Assembly (NCBI GenBank): GCA_017417025.1
Contig: JAFPZY010000028.1
Span: forward strand, 57,289-121,288
Direction of reading: 5' to 3'
Length of the DNA stretch: 64,000 nt
DNA from: Paludibacteraceae bacterium
GTDB lineage: Bacteria > Bacteroidota > Bacteroidia > Bacteroidales > Paludibacteraceae
The notes beneath the pieces were generated by a model. It saw only the letters and a program-made list of their open reading frames with translations, ran no database searches and was not told where the DNA came from. The position numbers were made by a program, and so were the translations under genes. Of the stretch, positions 46,189 through 54,499 are shown one piece after another (the first letter of the stretch is position 1; every line of letters starts with the position of its first letter).

Positions 46189-46551
46189 TCAGTCTGCGGG
46201 AAAGAGTTTCCTGCGGCAGGCGAGAGCGAGACTGTGCAAAGCGTCGAGTTTGCGCCTGGCAGAGCCTTCTTCGTCACGCAGAGAAGGATAAAGACGCTCC
46301 AGGGCAAGGCCTATCTTCTCCGCCTCCTGCAACGCATTCAGGGCATCTCCGTCTGCTCCGCGGGAGTTCTCTGCAGCCGCTGTTGCATACTCAAGGCGCA
46401 GTGCCATCACATCGGCGGCACACCAGAACATGCACAAAGTGGTGTAATGACCGTGATAGGCGGCATAGCGCTTGCGTATCAGGTTATAAGCCTCTTCCAC
46501 CCTGCCCTCGCGGCGCATAGCGAATATGTCTTTCACACTCGGTTCTTCCAT
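46189..46551 (-). CDS. Small helical-repeat (TPR-like) protein
   Basis: A 120-aa protein with paired helices: VKDIFAMRREGRVEEAYNLI, YTTLCMFWCAADVMALRLEY, GLALERLYPSLRDEEGS. I recall similar short proteins with a CMFW-A-D motif from other Bacteroidales but know no function. It is the last gene of the minus-strand run from 49420. The long plus-strand frame across the same DNA has no recognisable features. Confidence 0.6.
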   Translation of the reverse strand: MEEPSVKDIFAMRREGRVEEAYNLIRKRYAAYHGHYTTLCMFWCAADVMALRLEYATAAAENSRGADGDALNALQEAEKIGLALERLYPSLRDEEGSARRKLDALHSLALACRRKLFPAD

Positions 46552-46596
46552 GTCACACTGCTGTTGCTAAAGTTCTACATAACTGCGCCTACACCT

Positions 46597-47286
46597 CTAC
46601 AAATCTGCTGCCAGCACCGCCCACAAATCGCTGTCGGGCACAGGTGCTGTAAGCGATACAGGCTCTTTGGAGACGGGGTGCACAAACTCTATCTTCCTTG
46701 CATGCAGGCAGATACCGCCGTCCGGATTGCTGCGGTGAGCGCCATACTTCAAGTCCCCCTTCACAGGACATCCGAGAGCCGCAAGCTGGCAGCGTATCTG
46801 ATGATGACGGCCCGTAAGCAACTGTACTTCAAGCAGCGAGTACCGCTCCCCGCGCTTCAGCGTCCTGTATTCGAGCACTGCCAGTTTGGCTTCTTTGTGC
46901 TTTTTGGCAGTGTCCGGCGAAACTATGTAACTTTTGTTCTGTTTCTCGTTTTTCTCTATGTAGTTCTCCAGCCTTGCCTGCTCCATCGGCGGCACTCCCT
47001 GCACTATAGCCCAATATGTCTTGTGCATCTGCTCATGCGATTTGAACATCTCGTTGAGCCTTGCCAGTGCTTTTGATGTGCGTGCAAAAAGCACAATGCC
47101 GCTTGTCGGGCGGTCAAGGCGGTGCGGGAGTCCGAGGAAGACCTCCCCCGGCTTGTTGTACTTGTGCTTGATGTAGTCTTTCACCGTGTCAAGCAGTGGT
47201 GTGTCGCCTGTTTTGTCGCCCTGCACTATCTCGTTGCAGGTTTTGCTGACGGCTATGATGTGATTGTCTTCGTATATGACGGTCAT
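46597..47286 (-). CDS. RluA-family RNA pseudouridine synthase
   Basis: A 229-aa protein. The catalytic Asp is in GLPHRLDRPTSGIVLFARTS; other marks are VIYEDNHIIAVSKTCNEIVQ, LLEVQLLTGRHHQIRCQLAA and the C-terminal GGICLHARKIEF. No S4 domain is present. It isomerises uridine in rRNA or tRNA, target not readable. The ATG at 47286 overlaps the GSCFA stop (ATGA); the longer frame from 47310 lies inside that gene. Confidence 0.9.
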   Translation of the reverse strand: MTVIYEDNHIIAVSKTCNEIVQGDKTGDTPLLDTVKDYIKHKYNKPGEVFLGLPHRLDRPTSGIVLFARTSKALARLNEMFKSHEQMHKTYWAIVQGVPPMEQARLENYIEKNEKQNKSYIVSPDTAKKHKEAKLAVLEYRTLKRGERYSLLEVQLLTGRHHQIRCQLAALGCPVKGDLKYGAHRSNPDGGICLHARKIEFVHPVSKEPVSLTAPVPDSDLWAVLAADL

Positions 47287-48194
47287 ACAGCGGGAGTATT
47301 GTTTATCCATTCAAAACGCTCTGCCAGAGCTTTCTCTTTTTCAGCCAGTCTTTCCTTAAAGAGCAGCCACTCGCTGCTGTCGGGCTTGAGTGGGCGGTGC
47401 TGCCTGTCGAGCCAGAGCCGGTGCAACTCGCGCATGTCCGCCCTTGTGTCCCCGCTGCACAGGAAGGTGTCGGCAAAGCGCTCCCATATATATTCTACGG
47501 CAGTGTCCGAGGGGTGCATCATATCGGCGGCGTAGAAGCGGTAGTCGCGCAGTTCGTCAAGCAGTATTTCGTAAGCGGGGAAATAGAACGCCCGCTCCGG
47601 ATAGCGTGCCGCTATCTCGTCCACCGCCTGCAGCAGCACGGCTTTTGATAGCTGGTTGCCGTGCAGCCCGTCCTTGAGATGGCGTATCGGGGATACGGTG
47701 AAGACAAAGCGTTTGCCGCCGTATTGCTCCAGCACAGGGCACCACAGGTCCACTATCTCGCTGACAGTGAGGCGGAGACGGACAAAGTCGGTTGCAGGCC
47801 GCTTCATGCAGTTGTCCACCACTGCGTCCAGCATCCTGCCGCGCAAAGCAGCGTCAATAGGGGGCTGACCGTCGTTCTGCCGTCGGCCGACCGTCGGCTG
47901 ACTGTCGGTAAAGGCACGGCATTCACAGTACACCCATGCAGTGCCGAAAGTGATAAAGACCACATCCGCCTGCCTGAAGAAAGGCGAAGATACATGGTGC
48001 GCTATGGAGACGGGGTTGTACAAAGTGCCGGTCGGATTGACCGTAACGCGGAAGTAATACTCTTTGAGCTTGCGTGCCATGTTGTCGGAGAAACAGGAGC
48101 CGAGCAAGAGAATATTGTCGCTGTAGCTTATCTGCCAGGGACAGGGCTTATTTTCAACAAAAGTCTGTAACTGCATAAAACGAAGAGTTATCAA
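47283..48194 (-). CDS. GSCFA domain protein with a repeat-derived insertion
   Basis: A 303-aa protein. The family-naming motif appears as LLLGSCFSDNMARKLKEYYF. VNPTGTLYNPVSIAHHV, VFITFGTAWVY, FTVSPIRHLKDGLHGNQLSK and MMHPSDTAVEYIWERF follow, suggesting an SGNH-hydrolase-like fold whose substrate is unknown. After AFTD, the residues SQPTVGRRQNDGQPP are encoded by a four-unit 11-bp array (47867-47910) that looks inserted. It is followed by the pseudouridine synthase with ATGA overlap. Confidence 0.85.
   Translation of the reverse strand: MITLRFMQLQTFVENKPCPWQISYSDNILLLGSCFSDNMARKLKEYYFRVTVNPTGTLYNPVSIAHHVSSPFFRQADVVFITFGTAWVYCECRAFTDSQPTVGRRQNDGQPPIDAALRGRMLDAVVDNCMKRPATDFVRLRLTVSEIVDLWCPVLEQYGGKRFVFTVSPIRHLKDGLHGNQLSKAVLLQAVDEIAARYPERAFYFPAYEILLDELRDYRFYAADMMHPSDTAVEYIWERFADTFLCSGDTRADMRELHRLWLDRQHRPLKPDSSEWLLFKERLAEKEKALAERFEWINNTPAV
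47867..47910. repeat. 11-bp tandem array inside the GSCFA gene
   Basis: Four units (47867-47877, 47878-47888, 47889-47899, 47900-47910) are variants of GACCGTCGGCT. Close relatives of the unit, including GACTGTCGG, form the intergenic array at 60003-60046. Confidence 0.85.
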
Positions 48195-48199
48195 AGAGT

Positions 48200-49420
48200 T
48201 CAGTCATAGCGCATTACGCGCGCAGGTGACACTTGTGCCGCTACTGTCGAAGGGGCAATCATAACCAGCACCGAAACGGCGGCTATACCCAGATTGAGCA
48301 GCAAAAGCCAGCCGACAGGGAAAGCGACAGGCACAAAATCGACATAGTAGGTGGCGGCATCGAGAGGCAGAATGTGCGTCCAATACTGCAGAGCGGCAAT
48401 GCCGAAACCGAGCAGATTGCCCAGCAGCATCCCCCTGCCGACGAGCATGGAGGACTCGATGACAAAAATGCCGCGCACAAAGCGGTTGCTTGCCCCGAGA
48501 GCCTTGAGCACGCCGATGAGACTGACGCTGTCAAGAATAAGAATAATCAGCCCCGACACGATGTTGAAGCCGGCCACACAGAGCATGAGAATGATGATGA
48601 TGACGACGTTCATGTCAAGCAAATCGAGCCACGCAAATATCTGCGGATTAAGCTGTTCGAGAGTCTGCGAATAGAGTCCGCCGCCGCTGTCGTCAAGGTG
48701 GTTGGCAGTGGCAAACCAGACAAGGTCGGCTGTCTCGTCAAGGCGGCGCACATTGTCGAGCCTTACTTCAATGCCTGATACCTGTTCCTCCGCCCAGCCG
48801 TTGAGCCTGCGGATGACTTCGGGGGTGCACCATGCTATCTGCCTGTCGGCCTCGCTGAAGCCGGTGGAGTAAAGTCCGCAAATACGCATTTTCCGCACCC
48901 GCACCTCTTCGCCCACAAAATAGCACCAGACCACATCGCCCGTGTCAAGGCGCAAAGCCCTGCTCTGCCAGACGGAGAGAAGCACCTCGCCGGGCGTTTC
49001 GGGCATGTGCCCCGTACGCAGTTGCTGCGCGAAGAGCTCGGGTCTGCCGGTGGCCTTCAGCACTATACCCTGAAAACTGTCGTCGGTCTTTATTATCCCT
49101 GGCTTGGTGAGGAAAGTGTTCACCGAAGCGACATGCGGCAGTTCGGCAAGCCTGCCGAGCAAAGTGTCGGTGACGGAGACGGGCGACATCTCGAAGGTGT
49201 TGTTGTTCTCGAAACTGGTCACCTGTATATGCGCCCCGACACACGCCACCTTGTCAGTGACGGTGCGCTTGAAGCCGACAACGACACAGACGGTCAGTAT
49301 CATTACCGCCACGCCCGTGACAATACCCGCCAAAGCGACACGCACTGCAGGGCGCGACGAGCGGCTGCGCCCCGACTCGTCGGAATACAATCTCTGCGCT
49401 ATGAAAAATCCGGCTCTCAT
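48200..49420 (-). CDS. LolE/FtsX-type lipoprotein-release permease
   Basis: A 406-aa membrane protein with four helices in the MacB/FtsX arrangement. One N-terminal helix (VALAGIVTGVAVMILTVCVV) is followed by a periplasmic domain (about 60-270) and three C-terminal helices with the FtsX core (VSLIGVLKALGASNRFVRGI, FVIESSMLVGRGMLLGNLLG). AGFFIAQRLYSDESG at the start is typical of LolC/E. It should work with a LolD ATPase to release lipoproteins to LolA. No ATPase gene is adjacent. The ATG at 49420 is preferred over upstream codons because the family begins here. Confidence 0.88.
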   Translation of the reverse strand: MRAGFFIAQRLYSDESGRSRSSRPAVRVALAGIVTGVAVMILTVCVVVGFKRTVTDKVACVGAHIQVTSFENNNTFEMSPVSVTDTLLGRLAELPHVASVNTFLTKPGIIKTDDSFQGIVLKATGRPELFAQQLRTGHMPETPGEVLLSVWQSRALRLDTGDVVWCYFVGEEVRVRKMRICGLYSTGFSEADRQIAWCTPEVIRRLNGWAEEQVSGIEVRLDNVRRLDETADLVWFATANHLDDSGGGLYSQTLEQLNPQIFAWLDLLDMNVVIIIILMLCVAGFNIVSGLIILILDSVSLIGVLKALGASNRFVRGIFVIESSMLVGRGMLLGNLLGFGIAALQYWTHILPLDAATYYVDFVPVAFPVGWLLLLNLGIAAVSVLVMIAPSTVAAQVSPARVMRYD

Positions 49421-49504
49421 TTTGTCAGCAACGAGTGCTCTGGTTGGCACAATTTTTGTTATTTTTATATGGTTGCGCGACATATCTGCCACGCCTTTCT
49501 GTTT

Positions 49505-49930
49505 ATGAAAAAAGCATTTATATCTTTGTTTTTCCTTGTGTGCCTTGTGCCTTTAGCCTCGGCACAGCACCCCGATGCCCCTCAACGCACCCCCGAAGAG
49601 ACTGCCGAAAAGCAGACCTCGAAGCTCATGCGCGAACTTAACATCACCGACAGCGTGCAGCTTGACACCCTCTACCGCATGCACCTCAAGTATGCCCGTA
49701 TGCGGGTCAAGAGCAACACGCGCCGCGAGGACCTGGAGCGCCTTATCAGCATGACGGAAGAGCTGAAAGGCATACTCACCGAGGAGCAGTTCAACCGCTT
49801 TATGAACAAGCAGACCGACCGCTCTCCGCGGATGCAGCAGCCTGCCGTTGGCCCGATGCCGCAGCGTCATCCGGACACCCGCAGCGGTGCCACCACCCGC
49901 CAGCCTCAATCAGACCAAGCACCGCATTGA
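49505..49930 (+). CDS. Small secreted Spy/CpxP-like protein
   Basis: A 141-aa protein with a signal peptide (LFFLVCLVPLASA/QHPD). A helical middle part (TSKLMRELNITDSVQLDTLY ... RLISMTEELKGILTEEQFNR) has the LT-x-x-Q pattern of Spy/CpxP-like and DUF4890-like periplasmic proteins. The tail is rich in P, Q and T. Role unknown, possibly chaperone-like. It is divergent from the LolE gene, and its last 131 bases overlap the 3' end of the convergent PAP2 gene. Confidence 0.65.
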   Translation: MKKAFISLFFLVCLVPLASAQHPDAPQRTPEETAEKQTSKLMRELNITDSVQLDTLYRMHLKYARMRVKSNTRREDLERLISMTEELKGILTEEQFNRFMNKQTDRSPRMQQPAVGPMPQRHPDTRSGATTRQPQSDQAPH

Positions 49931-50492
49931 CCGCCGCCGCACTCAGTGCACCCGTTGCCAGTCCGCCGATAATGTCGCCGGGGTAATGCACGCCGAGGTA
50001 CATGCGGCTGTAGCAATTGGCAGCCACCCACAGCATCAAACCTCCCCACACGGCCGCCTTGCGGCTGACCGTATCTTTGTTCAACTCTTTCAGCCTGCGC
50101 ACATACGCGAGGCAGAAGAGCAGTGCACATGCCATCGTGTTGGCAGCATGGCTGCTAACGAAGCCGTAAGAGCCTCCTTTATAGCCGTTTACTATATGCA
50201 GCATGCCCTCTAACGCAGGCTCGTGCGTCGGTCGCGGACGGCACACAAGGTGCTTTATCACGCCCGACGACAAGTAGTCGGCCATCCCTGCTGCTATCCC
50301 CGCACACGCCACCACCACGAGTGCGCGCCTCCAGCCGAAACGCCACACAATCAGCGCGATAAGTAGTGCATAGAGAGGCAGCCATGTCAGTTTGCCGCTG
50401 ATGGTCCACATAAGCGTGTCCGCCCATGCAGAGTGCCAGCCGTTGATGGCAAGCAGCCACGATTGGTCTATTTCAATCAGCCTCTCCAGCAT
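49800..50492 (-). CDS. PAP2 superfamily phosphatase
   Basis: About 230 aa with five or six membrane helices. All three PAP2 motifs are present: KHLVCRPRP, SYGFVSSHAANT and SRMYLGVHYPGDIIGG. It probably dephosphorylates a lipid phosphate (phosphatidic acid, PGP or undecaprenyl pyrophosphate) at the membrane; which one cannot be told. The tail after GLIEAGGWWHR is low-complexity and antisense to the 3' end of the secreted-protein gene, so it may be a recent extension. I use ATG 50492; TTG 50498 is also open. It follows rsmE by about 9 nt. Confidence 0.85.
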   Translation of the reverse strand: MLERLIEIDQSWLLAINGWHSAWADTLMWTISGKLTWLPLYALLIALIVWRFGWRRALVVVACAGIAAGMADYLSSGVIKHLVCRPRPTHEPALEGMLHIVNGYKGGSYGFVSSHAANTMACALLFCLAYVRRLKELNKDTVSRKAAVWGGLMLWVAANCYSRMYLGVHYPGDIIGGLATGALSAAAVNAVLGLIEAGGWWHRCGCPDDAAASGQRQAAASAESGRSACS

Positions 50493-50501
50493 ACTCAACC
50501 A

Positions 50502-51200
50502 TCACTCGTTCAGCAAAATAGCAGTGTGGCACGCCACCACTCCGGCGGTCTCTGTCCGCAGCCTTGAGTTGCCGAGGCTGACCGGCACGAAGCCGCAGTC
50601 AAGAGCCAGCTGCACCTCTTCTTCGGAGAAGTCGCCCTCCGGTCCGATAAGCACCAGCACGTCCTCGCCGCGACGGACCACGTCTTTCAGCAGGCGCTTG
50701 TCGTCCTTGTAACAATGTGCTATACAGCGTATTGACTCCTTTGCACCGCGCACGAAAGCAGCGAAGTCCGTCATGTCGTTCAGCCTGGGCAGATAGGGGG
50801 TCAGGCTCTGTTTGGCGGCGCTCAGCACTATCTTCTCCAGCCTGTCTGTGCGCACCTGCCGGCGCTCCGAATAGCGGCATGAGAGCAGGGTTATCTCGTC
50901 CACGCCTATCTCCGTGCACTTCTCAGCCATCCACTCCAGCCGCTCAATGTTCTTGGTCGGGGCGATGGCTATGTGCAGGCGGAAGTTGTGGCTCCGCTGC
51001 TGCCGCTCGGCATGTATGACCTCAAAAGCGCAGTGCCTGGGGTGCGGGTTGGTGATGCGTGCGGTGTATGTGGTGCCGCGCCCGTCGGTGAGCAGAATCT
51101 CGTCGCCAGCCGCGTAGCGCAACACGCGCACGCAATGCCCCGACTCCTCCTCCGACAGCTCCTGCCTGGTCTCTATGTCCGGTGTGTAGAACAAATACAT
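50502..51200 (-). CDS. rsmE: 16S rRNA (uracil-1498-N3)-methyltransferase
   Basis: A 232-aa SPOUT-class methyltransferase. HCVRVLRYAAGDEILLTDGR forms the N-terminal PUA-like part. The knotted C-terminal domain shows MAEKCTEIGVDEITLLSCRY, LVLIGPEGDFSEEEVQLALD and VSLGNSRLRTETAGVVA. These are the RsmE signatures, and the length is normal. It lies 6 nt after prfA in a run of translation genes. Confidence 0.95.
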   Translation of the reverse strand: MYLFYTPDIETRQELSEEESGHCVRVLRYAAGDEILLTDGRGTTYTARITNPHPRHCAFEVIHAERQQRSHNFRLHIAIAPTKNIERLEWMAEKCTEIGVDEITLLSCRYSERRQVRTDRLEKIVLSAAKQSLTPYLPRLNDMTDFAAFVRGAKESIRCIAHCYKDDKRLLKDVVRRGEDVLVLIGPEGDFSEEEVQLALDCGFVPVSLGNSRLRTETAGVVACHTAILLNE

Positions 51201-51206
51201 ATCTCT

Positions 51207-52307
51207 CTATAGTTCACTCTCTTTCAGCCGCTCTGCGTTTTCGGCGACGGTGAGCGCGTCAATCACCCCCTGTATGTCGCCGTCCATGAAGGCGGCAAGG
51301 TTATAGACGGTGTAGCCTATCCTGTGGTCGGTGATGCGCCCCTGCGGATAGTTGTAGGTGCGTATTTTCGCACTGCGGTCGCCTGTGCTGACCATGGTCT
51401 TGCGCCGCGCGGCTATGTCATCAACGTACTTCTGGTGCTCCTTGTCATATATTTGCGTGCGCAGGCGCGCGAGGGCGCGTTCTTTGTTCTTGGGCTGGTC
51501 GCGCGTCTCGGTGCACTCTATCAGTATTTCCTGCACCTCGCCCGTGACGGGGTTCTTCCAGTTGTAGCGCAGGCGCACTCCCGACTCCACCTTGTTCACG
51601 TTCTGCCCTCCTGCGCCGCCGCTGCGGAATGTCTCCCAGCGTATCTCCCCCTCGTTGATGTGCACCTCGAACTCGTCAGCCTCCGGCAGCACCGCCACTG
51701 TGGCGGCGGAGGTATGCACGCGCCCCTGTGTCTCGGTGGCAGGCACACGCTGAACGCGGTGCACACCGCTCTCATACTTCAGCGTGCCGTAAACCTGCTG
51801 CCCTGTAACACTGAATATTATCTCCTTGAAACCGCCTGCCGCGCCCTCCGAAAACGACGACACGCTGTATTTGAACCCCTTTGTCTCGAAGTACTTGGTG
51901 TACATGCGGAAGAGGTCGCCCGCGAACAAGGCTGCCTCGTCGCCGCCCGTGCCGCCGCGTATTTCCATTACCACGTTCTTGCCGTCCTCGGGGTCCTGCG
52001 GCAGGAGCAGCAGTTTTATCTCCTGCTCCATTGCCGGCATTTGCGGCTCCAGTTCGTCAATCTCCGCCCGTGCCATCTCTTTCAGCTCCGCGTCCTGCTC
52101 CGTGCGCAGCATCTGCTTCGCATCGTCAAGGTTCTTGCGGGCGGTGCGGTAGCGTCTTGCCGCCTCCAGCACGCGCTCCAGCTCGTGGTACTCCCTGTTG
52201 AGACGCACAAACCGCGCCTGGTCGGCTATCACGGCAGGGTCGGTGATGAACAGCGACACTTCGTGGAACTTGGCTTCAAGGCCTTCTATTTTCTCTAATA
52301 TATCCAT
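51207..52307 (-). CDS. prfA: Peptide chain release factor 1
   Basis: A 366-aa protein recognising UAA and UAG. Domain 3 carries the catalytic GGQ in FRSGGAGGQNVNKVESGVRL. RGGTGGDEAALFAGDLFRMY and TGDRSAKIRTYNYPQGRITD are typical of RF1. The codon-recognition PAT-type motif is present as PATETQGRVHTS. It is not interrupted by a frameshift, as expected for RF1 rather than RF2. Confidence 0.95.
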   Translation of the reverse strand: MDILEKIEGLEAKFHEVSLFITDPAVIADQARFVRLNREYHELERVLEAARRYRTARKNLDDAKQMLRTEQDAELKEMARAEIDELEPQMPAMEQEIKLLLLPQDPEDGKNVVMEIRGGTGGDEAALFAGDLFRMYTKYFETKGFKYSVSSFSEGAAGGFKEIIFSVTGQQVYGTLKYESGVHRVQRVPATETQGRVHTSAATVAVLPEADEFEVHINEGEIRWETFRSGGAGGQNVNKVESGVRLRYNWKNPVTGEVQEILIECTETRDQPKNKERALARLRTQIYDKEHQKYVDDIAARRKTMVSTGDRSAKIRTYNYPQGRITDHRIGYTVYNLAAFMDGDIQGVIDALTVAENAERLKESEL

Positions 52308-52326
52308 ATCTCTCTCGCGGTGCTTT

Positions 52327-52359
52327 CTACCGACACACTACCGTATCACTACCGTGTCA
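52327..52359. repeat. 11-bp tandem array that supplies the folD stop codon
   Basis: Three units (52327-52337, 52338-52348, 52349-52359) of CTACCGTGTCA type. Read on the minus strand they match the GTGAGACGGTA units at 11926-11958. The unit at 52349-52359 encodes the last residues (VTR) and the TAG stop of the folD-like gene. Confidence 0.85.
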
Positions 52360-53041
52360 CGCGCTGTCGTTTCCGGCTCTCCAGCACATTCTGCAGCAGC
52401 ACGGCTATCAGCATCGGACCTATCCCCCCGGGCACAGGCGACAGCCATGCCGCCTTCCGCCTCACGCTCTCCACGTCCGCGTCGCCCACTATGCGGTAGC
52501 CTTTCTCCGCTGCGGGGTCGTCTATGCGCGTAAAGCCCATGTCTATCACTATCGCGCCTTCGGGCACCATCTCTCCCGTCAGCGAGCCGGGGATGTTACG
52601 CTCTGTCACCACCACCTCGCGCCCTTCTTTGTCCACGCCCGACCTGTGCAGCAGTTCCTCCACCGAGCGCTTCTCCACCGTCCTGTCCACGTCCTTGCGA
52701 CTGTCGATGGCTGCCGTCACGCGCTTTGCGTCCATCTGCGCCGGCAGCGGCAGTTGCACCACTATCCCGTCCACTGTCTCGTCCGCGTTCAGCCGCTCCA
52801 CCTCGCGCAGCACATCGGCGGTGCCGGCGGTGCCGCATATACGCACGCACTCCGCCTCTATCCCCGCCTCGCCTGCCGCGCGGAGCTTGTTGCCCACATA
52901 GATTTCGCTTGCCGGATTGTCCCCTGCCAGCACTATCACCAGACGCGGCGCACGCTGTCCTGCTGTGCGCAGGGCCTCCGTCGCTGCGCGCACCTCCGCG
53001 CGCACCTGTGCGGCAATAGTCTTTCCGTCAAGCAGTTGCAT
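52349..53041 (-). CDS. folD: Shortened FolD-like protein lacking the NADP-binding segment
   Basis: A 230-aa protein; FolD (methylenetetrahydrofolate dehydrogenase/cyclohydrolase) is usually 285-295 aa. The catalytic N-terminal part is intact: LLDGKTIAAQVRAEV, SEIYVGNKLRAAGEAGIEAE with the catalytic Lys, VDGIVVQLPLPAQMD and RKDVD. After KDVD the family segment GFHPxNxGRL...PCTPxGI is missing. After EGREVVV the G(A/R)SNIVGRP NADP loop and about 40 further residues are missing. The frame then resumes with GEMVPEGAIVIDMGFTR and LSPVPGGIGPMLIAVLL. Both losses are in frame. It may be inactive or have kept only cyclohydrolase-like chemistry. It lies between ffh and prfA. Confidence 0.8.
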   Translation of the reverse strand: MQLLDGKTIAAQVRAEVRAATEALRTAGQRAPRLVIVLAGDNPASEIYVGNKLRAAGEAGIEAECVRICGTAGTADVLREVERLNADETVDGIVVQLPLPAQMDAKRVTAAIDSRKDVDRTVEKRSVEELLHRSGVDKEGREVVVTERNIPGSLTGEMVPEGAIVIDMGFTRIDDPAAEKGYRIVGDADVESVRRKAAWLSPVPGGIGPMLIAVLLQNVLESRKRQRVTR

Positions 53042-53043
53042 AC

Positions 53044-54342
53044 TTATCTGCGGCGCATCTGCTGCACTTTTTTCATCATCTTGCTCATCTGCTCGAACTG
53101 CTTGAGGAAGCGGTTCACCTCCACTATGGTCGTGCCCGAGCCGCGTGCTATCCTCTCTTTGCGGCTGCCGTTAAGCAGTGCGGGGTTGCTGCGCTCGGCG
53201 GGGGTCATCGAGCTGATGATTGCCTCCACGGGCTTGAAGGCGTCGTCGCTTATCTCCACTCCTTTCAGAGCCTTGTCCATGCCGGGAATCATGCCCATAA
53301 GGTCCTTCATCGACCCCATCTTCTTTATCTGGTTCAGCTGGGCGATGAAGTCGTTGAAGTCAAACTGGTTCTTGGCTATCTTCTTCGAGATGCGCCGCGC
53401 CTCCGCCTCGTCATACTGCTCTTGCGCGCGCTCCACAAGGCTCACCACGTCACCCATGCCCAGTATGCGGTCTGCCATGCGCGACGGGTGGAACACATCC
53501 AGCGCCTCCGGCTTTTCACCTGTGCCTATGAACTTTATCGGCTTGTCCACCACGCTGCGTATCGACAGAGCCGCACCGCCGCGGGCGTCGCCGTCGAGCT
53601 TGGTCAGTATCACGCCGTCGAAGTCGAGGCGGTCGTTGAACTCCTTCGCCGTGTTCACCGCGTCCTGGCCGGTCATTGCGTCCACAACGAACAGCGTCTC
53701 CTGCGGCTCTATAGCCTCTTTTATGGCGGCTATCTCCTGCATCATCTGCTCGTCTATCGCCAGGCGGCCTGCCGTATCCACTATCAGCACGTCATAGCCG
53801 TATGTACGGGCCTCTTTTACAGCGTCTTTCGCTTTCTTCACAGGGTCTTTCTCCCCCTCTGCGTCATACACTTTTGCGCCCACCTGCTCGCCCAGCACGC
53901 GCAACTGCTCTATGGCGGCGGGGCGGTACACGTCGCAGGCCGCCAGCATTACTTTCTTGCCTTTGCGCTGCTTCAGGTAGTGGGCGAGTTTGGCGGCGTG
54001 CGTCGTCTTGCCCGAGCCCTGCAGACCCGCCATCAGTATTATCGCCGGACTGCCTTTCAGGTTGATGTCAGCCGTCTCGCCGCCCATGAGTTCGGCAAGC
54101 TCGTCGTGGGTTATCTTCACCATCAGCTGCCCGGGACGCACGCTTGTCAGCACCTGCTGCCCGAGGGCTTTTTCCTTAACGCGGTCGGTGAACTGCTTGG
54201 CGGTCTTGTAGTTTACGTCTGCCTCAAGCATGGCTTTGCGGATGTCCTTAACCGTCTCCGCAACATTGATTTCCGTAATGCGCCCTTCGCCTTTCAGTAT
54301 CTTGAAACTGCGCTCTAATCTTTCACTTAAATTGTCAAACAT
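53044..54342 (-). CDS. ffh: Signal recognition particle protein Ffh
   Basis: A 432-aa GTPase that binds signal sequences and 4.5S RNA and targets proteins to the Sec machinery. The N domain starts MFDNLSERLERSFKILKGEG. The G domain has MAGLQGSGKTTHAAKLA (P-loop), ACDVYRPAAIEQL, VDTAGRLAIDEQMM and ILTKLDGDARGGAALS. The methionine-rich M domain ends MSKMMKKVQQMRRR. The start is at ATG 54342, 24 nt from the promoter -7 box. It is the first gene of the ffh-folD-prfA-rsmE-PAP2 run. Confidence 0.96.
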   Translation of the reverse strand: MFDNLSERLERSFKILKGEGRITEINVAETVKDIRKAMLEADVNYKTAKQFTDRVKEKALGQQVLTSVRPGQLMVKITHDELAELMGGETADINLKGSPAIILMAGLQGSGKTTHAAKLAHYLKQRKGKKVMLAACDVYRPAAIEQLRVLGEQVGAKVYDAEGEKDPVKKAKDAVKEARTYGYDVLIVDTAGRLAIDEQMMQEIAAIKEAIEPQETLFVVDAMTGQDAVNTAKEFNDRLDFDGVILTKLDGDARGGAALSIRSVVDKPIKFIGTGEKPEALDVFHPSRMADRILGMGDVVSLVERAQEQYDEAEARRISKKIAKNQFDFNDFIAQLNQIKKMGSMKDLMGMIPGMDKALKGVEISDDAFKPVEAIISSMTPAERSNPALLNGSRKERIARGSGTTIVEVNRFLKQFEQMSKMMKKVQQMRRR

Positions 54343-54365
54343 AGTATGCCATATTAAAATCGGCG

Positions 54366-54398
54366 GCAAAGTTACACAATATTTCCGACATACGCAAA
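54366..54398 (-). promoter_or_regulatory. ffh promoter
   Basis: On the minus strand, TTTG (54398 to 54395), a 20-nt spacer, and TAACTTTGC (54374 to 54366). It is back to back with the plus-strand promoter at 54424. Confidence 0.87.
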
Positions 54399-54423
54399 CC
54401 TATTTTCATTTTCTGCAATAAGA

Positions 54424-54456
54424 TTTGCAAGAATGCAAAAAAAGCAGTAACTTTGC
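54424..54456 (+). promoter_or_regulatory. Promoter of the GH2-mutarotase gene
   Basis: TTTG at 54424-54427, a 20-nt spacer, and TAACTTTGC at 54448-54456, 44 nt before the ATG at 54500. It shows that the longer open frame from 54425 is not the real start. Confidence 0.87.
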
Positions 54457-54499
54457 AGGCGGATTTCAATACATGCCTGCACAACAACAAACAAACTAT

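Noticed and set aside
46087-47076. 329-codon plus-strand frame after mutS
   Set aside because: Antisense to the pseudouridine synthase, which has its catalytic motif; the frame reads as cysteine-rich nonsense.
51324-52298. 324-codon frame opposite prfA
   Set aside because: Antisense to an unmistakable release factor.
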